NCBI RefSeq assembly: GCF_027947595.1
Contig: NZ_CP116257.1
Coordinates: 4,898,001 to 4,962,000 of the forward strand
Direction: 5' to 3'
Source of the DNA: Streptomyces lienomycini
GTDB taxonomy: Bacteria; Actinomycetota; Actinomycetes; Streptomycetales; Streptomycetaceae
Length of the DNA: 64,000 bases
Part shown: positions 6,948 to 15,378 of the stretch, one piece after another
How positions within the stretch are numbered: position 1 is the stretch's first letter
Layout of the letters: each line of letters begins with the position of its first letter
Made by a program: the position numbers and the translations under genes
Notes under the pieces: generated by a model
The model's database searches: none
What the model was told of the DNA's origin: nothing
The model's input: only the letters and a program-made list of their open reading frames with translations

Positions 6948-9218
6948 TCAGGTCAGGGGCACGGCCACCTCTCCGGTGCCCTCACCGCTCGCGCCGCCCG
7001 CGACCCGGACGGTGAAGGGACGGTCGGTGCCGCTCGCGGTGACCCGCAGGACGTCCCCGTCCCGCCGTACGCGGAAGGTCGCGGCGGGTGTGCCCAGGAG
7101 GTCGGGCACGGTGGCCTCGGCCGCGTAGTCGGCGTCGGCGGTCGGGTGGACCAGCAGGGTCGGGGCGTCCAGCCAGTCCCCGTCGGGGCGCTGGTCGTCG
7201 GAGCCCAGGGGCAGGACGGCGCCCTCGCGGACGTACAGCGGCAGGCTGTCGTACCCGTGGCGTTCGGTGCGCCAGGCCGGGCCGGTGACGCGCTCGCCGG
7301 TCAGGAGGTGGGTCCAGGTGCCCGCGGGGAGGTAGACCTCGACCTCGCCGTCCTCGGTGAAGACCGGGGCGACCAGGAGGTCGGAGCCGAGCATGTACTG
7401 GCGGTCCAGTGGGCGGCAGGCCGGGTCGTGCGGGTACTCCAGGACCATCGGCCGCATCATCGGTACGCCGGTGCGGTGGGCCTCGGCGGCGACGCCGTAC
7501 AGGTAGGGCATCAGGCGGTGCTTGAGGAGGGTGAAGCTGCGGGCGACGTCGACCGCCTCCTCGCCGAACTCCCACGGCACCCGGTACGACGAGGAGCCGT
7601 GCAGCCGGCTGTGCGAGGAGAGCAGGCCGAAGGCGAGCCACCGCTTGAAGACCGCGGCGTCGGGCGTGCCCTCGAAGCCGCCGATGTCGTGGCTCCAGAA
7701 GCCGAAGCCGCTCAGGGAGAGGGACAGGCCGCCGCGGAGCGACTCGGCCATCGCCTCGAAGGAGGACCAGCAGTCGCCGCCCCAGTGGACGGGGTACTGC
7801 TGGCCGCCCGCGGTCGCGGAGCGGGCGAAGAGGACGGCCTCGCCCTGGCCGCGCTCCTTCTCGAGGAGTTCGAAGACGGTGCGGTTGAACAGGTGGGTGT
7901 AGTAGTTGTGCATCCGCTCGGGGTCCGAGCCGTCGTGCCAGACGACGTCGGTGGGGATGCGCTCGCCGAAGTCGGTCTTGAAGGAGTCCACGCCCTGGTC
8001 GAGCAGGGGCTTGAGCTTCCCGGCGTACCAGTCGCGGGCGGCGGGGCTGGTGAAGTCGACCAGGCCCATCCCGGCCTGCCACAGGTCCCACTGCCAGACG
8101 TCGCCGTCCGGCCGGCGCACCAGGTGGCCGAGGGCGGCGGCCTCGTCGAAGAGCGGGGACTTCTGGGCGATGTAGGGGTTGATCCAGGCGCTGACCCGCA
8201 GTCCCCTGGCCTTGAGCCGGGCGAGCATGCCGTCGGGGTCGGGGAAGACGTCCGGGTCCCACTGGAAGTCGCACCACTGGTACTCGCGCATCCAGAAGCA
8301 GTCGAAGTGGAAGACGGAGAGCGGGATGCCGCGCTCGGCCATGCCGTCCACGAACTTCGTCACCGTCTGCTCGTCGTAGGAGGTGGTGAAGGACGTGGTG
8401 AGCCACAGGCCGAAGGACCAGGCCGGCGGCAGCGCGGGGCGGCCGGTGAGCGCGGTGTAGCGGGTGAGGACGTCCTTGGGGGTGGGTCCGGCGACCAGGT
8501 AGTACTCCAGCGTCTGGTCCTCGACGCTGAACTGCACCTGGCCGACGGACTCGGAGCCGACCTCGAAGGAGACCGCGCCGGGGTGGTTGACGAAGACGCC
8601 GTAGCCGCGCGAGGAGAGGTAGAACGGGACGTTCTTGTACGCCTGCTCGCTGCTGGTGCCGCCGTCGGCCTGCCACATGTCGACGATCTGACCGTTCTTG
8701 ACGAACGGGGTGAAGCGCTCGCCGAGGCCGTAGATCTGCTCGCCGACGCCGAGGGCGAGGCGGCCCAGCATGTGGTGGGCGCCGTCGCCGGTGGTGGCGA
8801 AGGCCGTGCCCTTGGCGTCGGCGCGGGTCAGCTCGCGTCCGTCCGCGTCGTGGAAGGTGAGCCCCCAGGGGCCCTCGCGGTCCAGGCGCAGGGTGAGCGG
8901 GCCGCTGGTCAGCTCGGTGACGGTGCCGTCCTGGCGGACCTCGCCGGCGCCGTCCGCCGGGCCGGTGAGGGCGAAGTCGGGGCCCGGCCTGCGCTTGCCG
9001 GCGTGGTGGGTGACGCGGACGCCGATGACGCCCTCGGCGGGGGAGAAGCACTCGACCGTGAGGAGCGGCGCGTTGAGCGTGTCCCCCCTCCGCGTCACCT
9101 TCTTCACGGCGGCATGGGCGGTGAAGCGCTTCGATTCGGGGCGTACATCGCGTACCTCGGTGGCGTACGAGAGATGCACGCCCTCGCGGATGAGCCAGAA
9201 GCCGTCGGTGAACTTCAT
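6948..9218 (-). CDS. yicI: Alpha-xylosidase, glycoside hydrolase family 31 (YicI type)
   Basis: The 756-residue protein is the length of bacterial GH31 alpha-xylosidases. The catalytic nucleophile falls at Asp416 in SFKTDFGERI and the acid/base at Asp482 in HWGGDCWSSFEAM, the same numbers as in E. coli YicI. FDCFWMREYQWCDFQWD is the alpha-xylosidase signature near residue 305, and GFWSHDIGGFEG follows. The enzyme releases alpha-1,6-linked xylose from xyloglucan-type oligosaccharides. It has no signal peptide, so it acts on imported sugars. The ATG at 9218 has AAGGAAG upstream; a longer frame to 9332 lacks similarity. It is divergent from a sugar ABC importer and a beta-glucosidase. Confidence 0.92.
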   Translation of the reverse strand: MKFTDGFWLIREGVHLSYATEVRDVRPESKRFTAHAAVKKVTRRGDTLNAPLLTVECFSPAEGVIGVRVTHHAGKRRPGPDFALTGPADGAGEVRQDGTVTELTSGPLTLRLDREGPWGLTFHDADGRELTRADAKGTAFATTGDGAHHMLGRLALGVGEQIYGLGERFTPFVKNGQIVDMWQADGGTSSEQAYKNVPFYLSSRGYGVFVNHPGAVSFEVGSESVGQVQFSVEDQTLEYYLVAGPTPKDVLTRYTALTGRPALPPAWSFGLWLTTSFTTSYDEQTVTKFVDGMAERGIPLSVFHFDCFWMREYQWCDFQWDPDVFPDPDGMLARLKARGLRVSAWINPYIAQKSPLFDEAAALGHLVRRPDGDVWQWDLWQAGMGLVDFTSPAARDWYAGKLKPLLDQGVDSFKTDFGERIPTDVVWHDGSDPERMHNYYTHLFNRTVFELLEKERGQGEAVLFARSATAGGQQYPVHWGGDCWSSFEAMAESLRGGLSLSLSGFGFWSHDIGGFEGTPDAAVFKRWLAFGLLSSHSRLHGSSSYRVPWEFGEEAVDVARSFTLLKHRLMPYLYGVAAEAHRTGVPMMRPMVLEYPHDPACRPLDRQYMLGSDLLVAPVFTEDGEVEVYLPAGTWTHLLTGERVTGPAWRTERHGYDSLPLYVREGAVLPLGSDDQRPDGDWLDAPTLLVHPTADADYAAEATVPDLLGTPAATFRVRRDGDVLRVTASGTDRPFTVRVAGGASGEGTGEVAVPLT

Positions 9219-9277
9219 GATCTTCCTTGGATGGGGCGGGAGCTGTCGGGTGGGGAGCACGGGGGCCGTCTCACAGC

Positions 9278-9297
9278 GTTTTGATCGTACACAAAAC
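9278..9297. promoter_or_regulatory. Palindromic operator candidate upstream of the GH31 gene
   Basis: The inverted repeat GTTTTG-N8-CAAAAC is perfect over 6+6 bp and is AT-rich in a GC-rich setting. Its shape resembles ROK-family (NagC/XylR type) operators. A further CAAAAC half-site lies at 9453-9458 on the importer side. The ROK regulator at 14068-15333 is the obvious candidate to bind; that link is inference. Confidence 0.55.
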
Positions 9298-9459
9298 AAA
9301 TCCCGGCGCCGAGGTGCCGAGATCGCGTTCACCGCGCTGAGCTGGCGCTATTACTCAAGAGAACGACTCCCTCACCCCGCGGAGCGGAGAGACCGGGGCC
9401 ACTTTGCTCTAGCGCGGAAGCGGGTTGGTGACGTATTAGTCATCACATCAAACAAAACA

Positions 9460-9479
9460 GTCCGGCGAGGAAGCCGGAC
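9460..9479 (+). promoter_or_regulatory. Leader stem-loop before the solute-binding protein gene
   Basis: GTCCGGC and GCCGGAC form a 7-bp stem around 6 nt, ending 23 nt before the start codon. It may protect or attenuate the leader. No riboswitch architecture is recognisable. Confidence 0.4.
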
Positions 9480-9502
9480 GGTACGACAGCAAGGGCCGCA
9501 CC

Positions 9503-10789
9503 ATGTCGAAGCGCTTCACCTCGCTCGCCTTGACAGCACACCCTCCGGCTGCCACGCGCCGCGGGCGAGGACGCTCACGCCGCGTCGTCGCCCCGTTCAC
9601 CGCCGTGTCCGTGCTGGTCGCCGGGGCGGCACTGGCCGGCTGCGGACAGCAGCGGGACGCCGACGTGTACACCGTGATGAACTCCTCGACCGACGAGTCG
9701 TACCACCGCTGGGACGCGGAGGCGATGGCCCGTTGCGGCAAGGAGCTGGGCGTCACCATCGAGCAGCAGAGCGTCCCGGCCGCGCAGGTGATGACGAAGG
9801 CACTGCGCATGGCGTCGTCCAAGTCGCTGCCGGACATCGTGCAGTTCGACGCCTCCGAGATGCCGACCTTCGCCGACGCGGGCGGCCTGGTCGACCTGAG
9901 GACCCTCGGGCTGAGCACCGACGAGACCCCCGACGGCATCGTCGACTTCGGCTCGTACGAGGGCACGTACTACGGCGCGGCCCGCTCCGTGAACACGCTC
10001 GCCCTCTTCTACAACAAGGACGTCCTCGACAAGGCGGGGATCGAGGTGCCCACCACCTGGGCCGAGTTGCGCGAGAGCGCGAAGAAGCTCACGCAGGGCA
10101 AGCAGTACGGGCTGGCGCTGAGCGCGGGCGGCGCGGAGGACGGCGTCTTCCAGTTCACGCCGTTCATGTGGTCCAACGGCGGCGACGAGACCGACCTGGA
10201 CGGTCCGAAGGTCGTCGAGGCCCTCGACTACTGGAAGGGCCTGCTGAAGGACGGCTCGCTGTCGAAGTCGACGGTCAACTGGACGCAGGCGGACGTCAAC
10301 GACCAGTTCATGGCCGGCAACGCGGCGATGATGATCAACGGTCCGTGGCAGGTGGAGACCCTCAACAGCGACACGTCGCTGCACTGGGGCATCGCGCCGA
10401 TCCCGGTGCCCGCGGCCGGTGACGACTCGGTGGGTCCGCTCGGCGGCGCCGTCCTCACCGTGCCCAACACCGGTGACGAGGCGCGGGAGAGGACGGCCGG
10501 GAAGATCGTCGCGTGTCTGGCGAGCGAGAAGGAGCAGCTGACCTACGCGCTCAACAGCTGGATGGTCCCGGCCAACGCGAAGGCCGCCGCCGTCTGGCGC
10601 GAGAAGGTGCCCGAGCTGGATTCCCTCGCCGACCAGGTGGCCGTCGCCCGGTCCCGGACGGCGAAGCTCGGCGCGGGCTGGTCGAGCGTCTCGCTCGCCC
10701 TGCAGAGCGCCTTCCAGTCCGCCCTTACCGGCCAGTCCAGTGAGACCGCCCTGAAGCGCGCCCAGCAGCGGGCCACGAGCGGGAACTGA
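9503..10789 (+). CDS. Sugar ABC transporter, extracellular solute-binding lipoprotein
   Basis: The 428-residue protein is a family 1 extracellular solute-binding protein. Its N-terminus has an Arg-rich n-region (RRGRGRSRRVV), a hydrophobic stretch and the lipobox LAGC with Cys47, so it should be lipid-anchored outside the membrane. AMMINGPWQVETL and PNTGDEARERTAGKIVACL are typical of oligosaccharide-binding members. It begins a plus-strand operon with two permeases (11-nt and 5-nt gaps) and a GH1 enzyme. No ATPase gene is present, so a shared MsiK-type ATPase elsewhere is expected, as is usual in Streptomyces. The ligand is inferred to be a beta-glucoside or xyloglucan-type oligosaccharide. 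Confidence 0.9.
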   Translation: MSKRFTSLALTAHPPAATRRGRGRSRRVVAPFTAVSVLVAGAALAGCGQQRDADVYTVMNSSTDESYHRWDAEAMARCGKELGVTIEQQSVPAAQVMTKALRMASSKSLPDIVQFDASEMPTFADAGGLVDLRTLGLSTDETPDGIVDFGSYEGTYYGAARSVNTLALFYNKDVLDKAGIEVPTTWAELRESAKKLTQGKQYGLALSAGGAEDGVFQFTPFMWSNGGDETDLDGPKVVEALDYWKGLLKDGSLSKSTVNWTQADVNDQFMAGNAAMMINGPWQVETLNSDTSLHWGIAPIPVPAAGDDSVGPLGGAVLTVPNTGDEARERTAGKIVACLASEKEQLTYALNSWMVPANAKAAAVWREKVPELDSLADQVAVARSRTAKLGAGWSSVSLALQSAFQSALTGQSSETALKRAQQRATSGN

Positions 10790-10800
10790 GGTACGCCCCC

Positions 10801-11766
10801 ATGACCACTCCCACGCCCACCTCCACCGTCACCGCGCAGACGCCCGCGAAGGCGTCCACGTCGCCCGCCGCGCCGGACCCCGGCCGGATCGCGCGCCGCC
10901 GCAGGCTCACCCAGTGGGGGTTCGTCGCCCCCGCCGTCGTCTTCATGCTGCTGTTCTTCGGCTACCCGCTCGTGCGCAACGTCGTCATGAGCTTCCAGGA
11001 CTACACGCCGAAGACCTTCTTCACCGGTGAGGCGCCCTTCAACGGCGCCGACAACTGGTCCAACGTGTTCCAGGACGCCCTGTTCGGCAAGGCCCTGTGG
11101 CACACGCTCGTCTTCACGGCCGGGTCGCTGCTCGGGCAGTTCTGCATCGGCCTGGCGCTCGCGGTCTTCTTCAGCCGCCGCTTCCCGCTCAACGGGGTGC
11201 TGCGCTCGCTGATCCTGCTGCCCTGGCTGGTGCCCATGGTGGTGTCCGGCATCGTCTGGCGGCGCATCCTCGACCAGGACACGGGCGTGCTCAACTCGTT
11301 CCTGGACACCCTCGGCATCGGCGGTCACACGCCCTGGCTGACCAGCCCCGAGATGGCCCTGCTCTCCGTCATCCTGGTCAACATCTGGATCGGCATCCCG
11401 TTCAACATGGTCATCCTTTACGGCGGTCTCCAGGAGATCCCGAAGGAGCTGCACGAGGCGGCGGCGCTGGACGGTGCCTCGGCCTGGCGGACGTTCCGCT
11501 CGGTGACCCTGCCGATGCTCAGGCCCGTCGTCACGGTCGTCCTGGTGCTCGGCTTCATGTCGACGGTGAAGATCCTCGACCTGATCCTCGCCCTGACCGA
11601 CGGCGGCCCGGCCGACGCGACCCAGACGCTGGGCACCCTGACGTACCAGAACTCGTTCGTCCAGCTGGACTTCGGCGCGGGCGCCGTGGTCGGCAACGTA
11701 CTCATCCTGATCTCCGCCGTGTTCGCGGTGTTCTACCTGCGGGCCAACCGCACCGAGGGGAAGTGA
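10801..11766 (+). CDS. Sugar ABC transporter permease (MalF type)
   Basis: The 321-residue membrane protein has about six hydrophobic segments. The first, WGFVAPAVVFMLLFFGYPLV, lies near residues 39-58. The ABC permease EAA loop reads ELHEAAALDGASAWRTFRSVTLP, the helix that docks on the ATPase. A Pro/Thr/Ala-rich cytoplasmic N-terminus precedes TM1. It sits 11 nt after the binding protein gene and 5 nt before the second permease gene, a standard CUT1 importer arrangement. Confidence 0.92.
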   Translation: MTTPTPTSTVTAQTPAKASTSPAAPDPGRIARRRRLTQWGFVAPAVVFMLLFFGYPLVRNVVMSFQDYTPKTFFTGEAPFNGADNWSNVFQDALFGKALWHTLVFTAGSLLGQFCIGLALAVFFSRRFPLNGVLRSLILLPWLVPMVVSGIVWRRILDQDTGVLNSFLDTLGIGGHTPWLTSPEMALLSVILVNIWIGIPFNMVILYGGLQEIPKELHEAAALDGASAWRTFRSVTLPMLRPVVTVVLVLGFMSTVKILDLILALTDGGPADATQTLGTLTYQNSFVQLDFGAGAVVGNVLILISAVFAVFYLRANRTEGK

Positions 11767-11771
11767 CGTCC

Positions 11772-12599
11772 ATGGCCTCCCACACGCCCACAGCCTCCCG
11801 GCGCCGCTGGGGTTCCACCGTCGCCGGCGTTCTCATCCTGTGCGTGATGCTGTTCCCGCTGTACTGGATGCTCAACACCGCGCTCCAGCCCGACTCCGGG
11901 CTGCTCCAGGTCGACGCGGTGCCGGGCAGCCTGGACCTGTCCGGCTTCTCCAAGGCGATCAGTGACCAGGGCGGGCACCTGCTGACCTCGCTGGCGGTCT
12001 CGCTCGGCGCGGTCGCCATCTGCCTGGCCATCTCGGCGCCGGCGGCGTACGGGCTCGCGCGGTTCGGGCTGCGCGGCTCGCGCACCATCGTGTTCGGCAC
12101 GCTGATCACCCAGATGGTGCCGGGCATCGTCATCGCCAACGCGCTCTACAACTCCTACGTCGACCTGGGCCTGGTCAACTCCTACTTCGGCCTGATGCTG
12201 GCGGACGCCTCGCTGGGCATCCCGTTCTCCATCGTGCTGATGCGCTCCTTCATGGTGTCGATCCCGGGCGAGGTGATCGAGGCCGCGCAGATCGACGGGG
12301 CCGGGCCGGTGCGGACGTTCGTGCGGGTGGTGCTGCCGATGAGCCGCAACTCGCTGATCACGTCGGGGCTGTTCGCGTTCCTGTTCTCGTGGAGCGACTT
12401 CATGTTCGCGCTCACCCTGAACACCACCGACGACGTCAAGCCCATCACCCTCGGCATCTACCAGTACATCGGCGCGCACGTCGGGGACTGGGGCTCGGTG
12501 ATGGCCGCCTCCGTGCTGTCCGCGGTGCCCGCGGCGATCCTCCTCGTCCTCGCCCAGAAGTACATCGCCGCCGGGATCTCCGGCGGTTCCGTCAAGTGA
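11772..12599 (+). CDS. Sugar ABC transporter permease (MalG type)
   Basis: The 275-residue protein has six predicted membrane segments and the EAA loop EVIEAAQIDGAGPVRTFVRVVLP. The C-terminus AAGISGGSVK is the usual ending of MalG-type subunits, as in AGAVKG. The ATG at 11772 lies 5 nt after the MalF-type gene stop; longer upstream frames are shadows of that gene. It completes the membrane core of the importer and is followed after 40 nt by the GH1 gene. Confidence 0.92.
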   Translation: MASHTPTASRRRWGSTVAGVLILCVMLFPLYWMLNTALQPDSGLLQVDAVPGSLDLSGFSKAISDQGGHLLTSLAVSLGAVAICLAISAPAAYGLARFGLRGSRTIVFGTLITQMVPGIVIANALYNSYVDLGLVNSYFGLMLADASLGIPFSIVLMRSFMVSIPGEVIEAAQIDGAGPVRTFVRVVLPMSRNSLITSGLFAFLFSWSDFMFALTLNTTDDVKPITLGIYQYIGAHVGDWGSVMAASVLSAVPAAILLVLAQKYIAAGISGGSVK

Positions 12600-12639
12600 C
12601 CCCCGCACGCCCCGTCCGCATGGAGATGAGCAGCACAGT

Positions 12640-14019
12640 ATGAGCGACTACCCCAGCTTCCCGCCCGGCTTCGTCCTCGGCGCCGCGACCGCCTCCTACC
12701 AGATCGAGGGCGCGGCGCGGGAGGACGGCCGCGGTCCGTCGATCTGGGACACCTACAGCCACACGCCCGGCCTGGTGGTGAACGGCGACACCGGTGACGT
12801 GGCCTGCGACCACTACCACCGCTACCCCGAGGACGTGGCGCTGCTGCGCGACCTCGGTGTGGACTCGTACCGGTTCTCGATCGCCTGGCCGCGCATCGTG
12901 CCGGACGGCGCGGGCGCGGTGAATCCCAAGGGCCTCGACTTCTACTCCCGCCTGGTGGACGAACTGCTCGCGGCGGGCATCGAGCCGGCCGCCACCCTGT
13001 ACCACTGGGACCTGCCGCAGGCCCTGGAGGACCGGGGCGGCTGGCGGGTGCGGGAGACGGCGGAGCGGTTCGCCGAGTACACGGCGGTGGTCGCGGAGCA
13101 CCTGGGCGACCGGGTGCCGCGCTGGATCACCCTCAACGAGCCGTGGTGCAGTTCCTTCCTCGGCTACTCCATCGGCCGGCACGCGCCCGGCGCCAAGGAG
13201 GGCCGGGGTGCGCTGGCCGCCGCGCACCACCTGCTGGTCGGCCACGGACTGGCCGTCGAGGCGCTGCGCGCGGCCGGGGTGCGCGAGGTGGGCATCACGC
13301 TCAACCTGGACCGCAACCTGCCCGCCACCGACTCCCCCGCCGACCTGGCGGCCGTGGTCCGCGCGGACACCCAGCACAACCTGGTGTGGACGGAGCCGAT
13401 CCTCGCGGGCCGCTACCCGGCGACCGAGGAGGAGACCTGGGGCGAGCTGATCACCGGGGAGGACTTCCGGCGCGAAGGTGACCTGGAGCTGATCTCCCGG
13501 CCGCTGGACTTCCTCGGCATCAACTACTACCGGCCGATCGTGGTCGCCGACGCCCCGCACCGCGAGAGCGACCCGGCGCGGCGCGTGGCCACGGACAACC
13601 GGTACGAGGAGGTGCGGCTGCCCGGCGTGCGGCACACGGCGATGAACTGGCCGGTCGTCCCGGACAGCTTCACCGACCTGCTCGTGCGGCTGAAGAAGCA
13701 GTACGGCGACGCACTGCCGCCGGTCCACATCACCGAGAACGGCTCGGCGGAGGACGACGCGCCCGCCGCCGACGGCACGGTGCACGACACCGACCGGGTC
13801 GCCTACCTGCGCGACCACCTCACGGCGCTGCGGGCGGCGATCGACGCGGGCGTGGACGTGCGCGGCTACTACGTGTGGTCCCTGCTGGACAACTTCGAGT
13901 GGGCGTACGGCTACGACAAGCGTTTCGGCATCGTGCGGGTCGACTACGAGACGCAGGAGCGCACGCCGAAGGACAGCTACCGCTGGTACCGGGAGATGAT
14001 CGCCGCGAACCGCGGCTGA
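12640..14019 (+). CDS. Beta-glucosidase, glycoside hydrolase family 1
   Basis: The 459-residue protein is a complete GH1 enzyme. It starts with FPPGFVLGAATASYQIEGA, has the acid/base Glu167 in WITLNEPWC and the nucleophile Glu366 in VHITENGSA, and ends with the GH1 signature YYVWSLLDNFEWAYGYDKRFGIVRVDY in overlapping parts. It has no signal peptide, so it hydrolyses imported beta-glycosides in the cytoplasm. It is the last gene of the importer operon and is followed by a strong hairpin. With the divergent alpha-xylosidase it could strip and cleave xyloglucan oligosaccharides; cellobiose is the simpler alternative. Confidence 0.93.
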   Translation: MSDYPSFPPGFVLGAATASYQIEGAAREDGRGPSIWDTYSHTPGLVVNGDTGDVACDHYHRYPEDVALLRDLGVDSYRFSIAWPRIVPDGAGAVNPKGLDFYSRLVDELLAAGIEPAATLYHWDLPQALEDRGGWRVRETAERFAEYTAVVAEHLGDRVPRWITLNEPWCSSFLGYSIGRHAPGAKEGRGALAAAHHLLVGHGLAVEALRAAGVREVGITLNLDRNLPATDSPADLAAVVRADTQHNLVWTEPILAGRYPATEEETWGELITGEDFRREGDLELISRPLDFLGINYYRPIVVADAPHRESDPARRVATDNRYEEVRLPGVRHTAMNWPVVPDSFTDLLVRLKKQYGDALPPVHITENGSAEDDAPAADGTVHDTDRVAYLRDHLTALRAAIDAGVDVRGYYVWSLLDNFEWAYGYDKRFGIVRVDYETQERTPKDSYRWYREMIAANRG

Positions 14020-14035
14020 CGAACACCGGACCGAT

Positions 14036-14066
14036 GTGAGGGGCCGCCGACCGGGCGGCCCCTCAC
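14036..14066. terminator. Bidirectional terminator hairpin
   Basis: GTGAGGGGCCGCC and its complement form a perfect 13-bp stem around a 5-nt loop. It lies 16 nt after the GH1 stop and directly beside the stop of the convergent ROK regulator gene. Confidence 0.85.
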
Positions 14067-14067
14067 T

Positions 14068-15333
14068 TCACTCCGCGTCCCGTTCCGCGTACGCCGCCGG
14101 GTCGGCCAGCACCTCGCGGACGATCACGCCGGCCGCGCCCCGGGCCGCGTCGCCGAGCGAGGACGAGGCCCGCAGCCGCTTGCCGCCCTCGCTCCACAGC
14201 CCGGAGACCACGCGCCGGGCGAGTTCACGGTCGACGGCGGGGGCGAGCCAGTCCATCAGCTCGCGGTAGACACCGCCGAGCATCACCGCGTCGGGGTCGA
14301 AGAGGTTCACCGCCCCGGAGACCACGACGCCCAGTTGCCGTCCGGCGCGTTCGATCGCCGACAGGGCGGACGGGTCGCCCCGCCGGGCCCGGCGTTCCAG
14401 TTCGGCGACGCCCTGGACGCCCGCGTCGGCGTCGAGGCCGGCGGCGGCGAGCAGCGCGGCCTGACCGGCGTACTGCTCCAGGCAGCCGTGGGCGCCGCAC
14501 CGGCACAGCGGGCCCTCCGGGTCGACGACCATGTGCCCGATCTCCCCGGCGAAGCCGTGCGCCCCGCGCAGCAGCTCGCCGCCCAGTACGAGGGCGCCGC
14601 CGATACCGATCTCGCCGGTCAGGTAGAGGAAGCTGCGCACGCCCTCGGTGCCGGCGCCGAACCACAGCTCGGCGAGGGCGGCGGCGTTGGCCTCGTTGTC
14701 GGAGCTGACCGGCAGGGGGCGATGGGCGGGGCGCAGGGCGAGGAGCGCCTGCGCGAACAGTCCCTCGACGGCGACCCGCTGCCAGCCCAGGTTGGGCGCC
14801 TGGCGCACGGTGCCGCCGGTCACCAGGCCGGGCAGGGCGACGTGGACGCCGGCCGGGGCGAGTTCCTGCTCGGCCGCCGAGCCGATGGCGCGTGCCGCCA
14901 GCCGGGCCGCGCGCGCGAGGACCTCGGAGGGCTGGACCCCGCGGTTGTCGAAGTGCTCCACGAGGCGCACCCGGTCGGTGCCGGCGAGGTCGACGACGCA
15001 GACGGCGATGTAGTCGATGTTGATCTCGACGCCGAGGCCCGCGGGGCCCGACCGGGACACCTTCAGGACGGTGCCGGGACGTCCCGCCTGCCCACTGCTG
15101 GTCTTGCCCCACTCGGAGACGAAGCCGTACTCGAGGAGCTGCTCGACCAGGGACGACACCGCCGCGCGGGTCAGTCCGACGTGCGTGGCGACGCCTGCCC
15201 TGGTCGCCTCCCCCGCGTCGTGCACGGCCCTCAGGACCAGGCTGAGGTTGTGCCGTCTGACCGTGGCCTTGTCGGCCTTCGGCTCCAAGGGGGTGAGGTT
15301 GTTCATCATGGTGCTGTCGAGCGTATGCGACAC
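14068..15333 (-). CDS. ROK-family transcriptional regulator
   Basis: The 421-residue protein has an N-terminal winged helix (ATRAGVATHVGLTRAAVSSLVEQLLEYGFV, about residues 43-72, in overlapping pieces) fused to a ROK sugar-binding domain. It carries the zinc motif CRCGAHGCLE. The start is uncertain: GTG at 15333 is used, but the ATG pair at 15309/15306 is possible and neither has a clear ribosome site. The gene lies 45 nt downstream of the secreted sialidase-fold gene on the same strand and converges on the GH1 operon. It could therefore report on or control either sugar locus. ROK regulators usually repress and are released by a sugar. Confidence 0.87.
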   Translation of the reverse strand: MSHTLDSTMMNNLTPLEPKADKATVRRHNLSLVLRAVHDAGEATRAGVATHVGLTRAAVSSLVEQLLEYGFVSEWGKTSSGQAGRPGTVLKVSRSGPAGLGVEINIDYIAVCVVDLAGTDRVRLVEHFDNRGVQPSEVLARAARLAARAIGSAAEQELAPAGVHVALPGLVTGGTVRQAPNLGWQRVAVEGLFAQALLALRPAHRPLPVSSDNEANAAALAELWFGAGTEGVRSFLYLTGEIGIGGALVLGGELLRGAHGFAGEIGHMVVDPEGPLCRCGAHGCLEQYAGQAALLAAAGLDADAGVQGVAELERRARRGDPSALSAIERAGRQLGVVVSGAVNLFDPDAVMLGGVYRELMDWLAPAVDRELARRVVSGLWSEGGKRLRASSSLGDAARGAAGVIVREVLADPAAYAERDAE

Positions 15334-15378
15334 CCGGGGCGCGGGGCCCCGGGTGCCGGTGGGGCTGGTCCGGTGGGG

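Noticed and set aside
6897..9284. Long plus-strand open frame of about 795 codons opposite the GH31 gene
   Set aside because: It is the antisense of a protein with intact GH31 motifs, is Gly/Val/Glu-repetitive and has no recognisable domain. GC-rich codon bias explains it.
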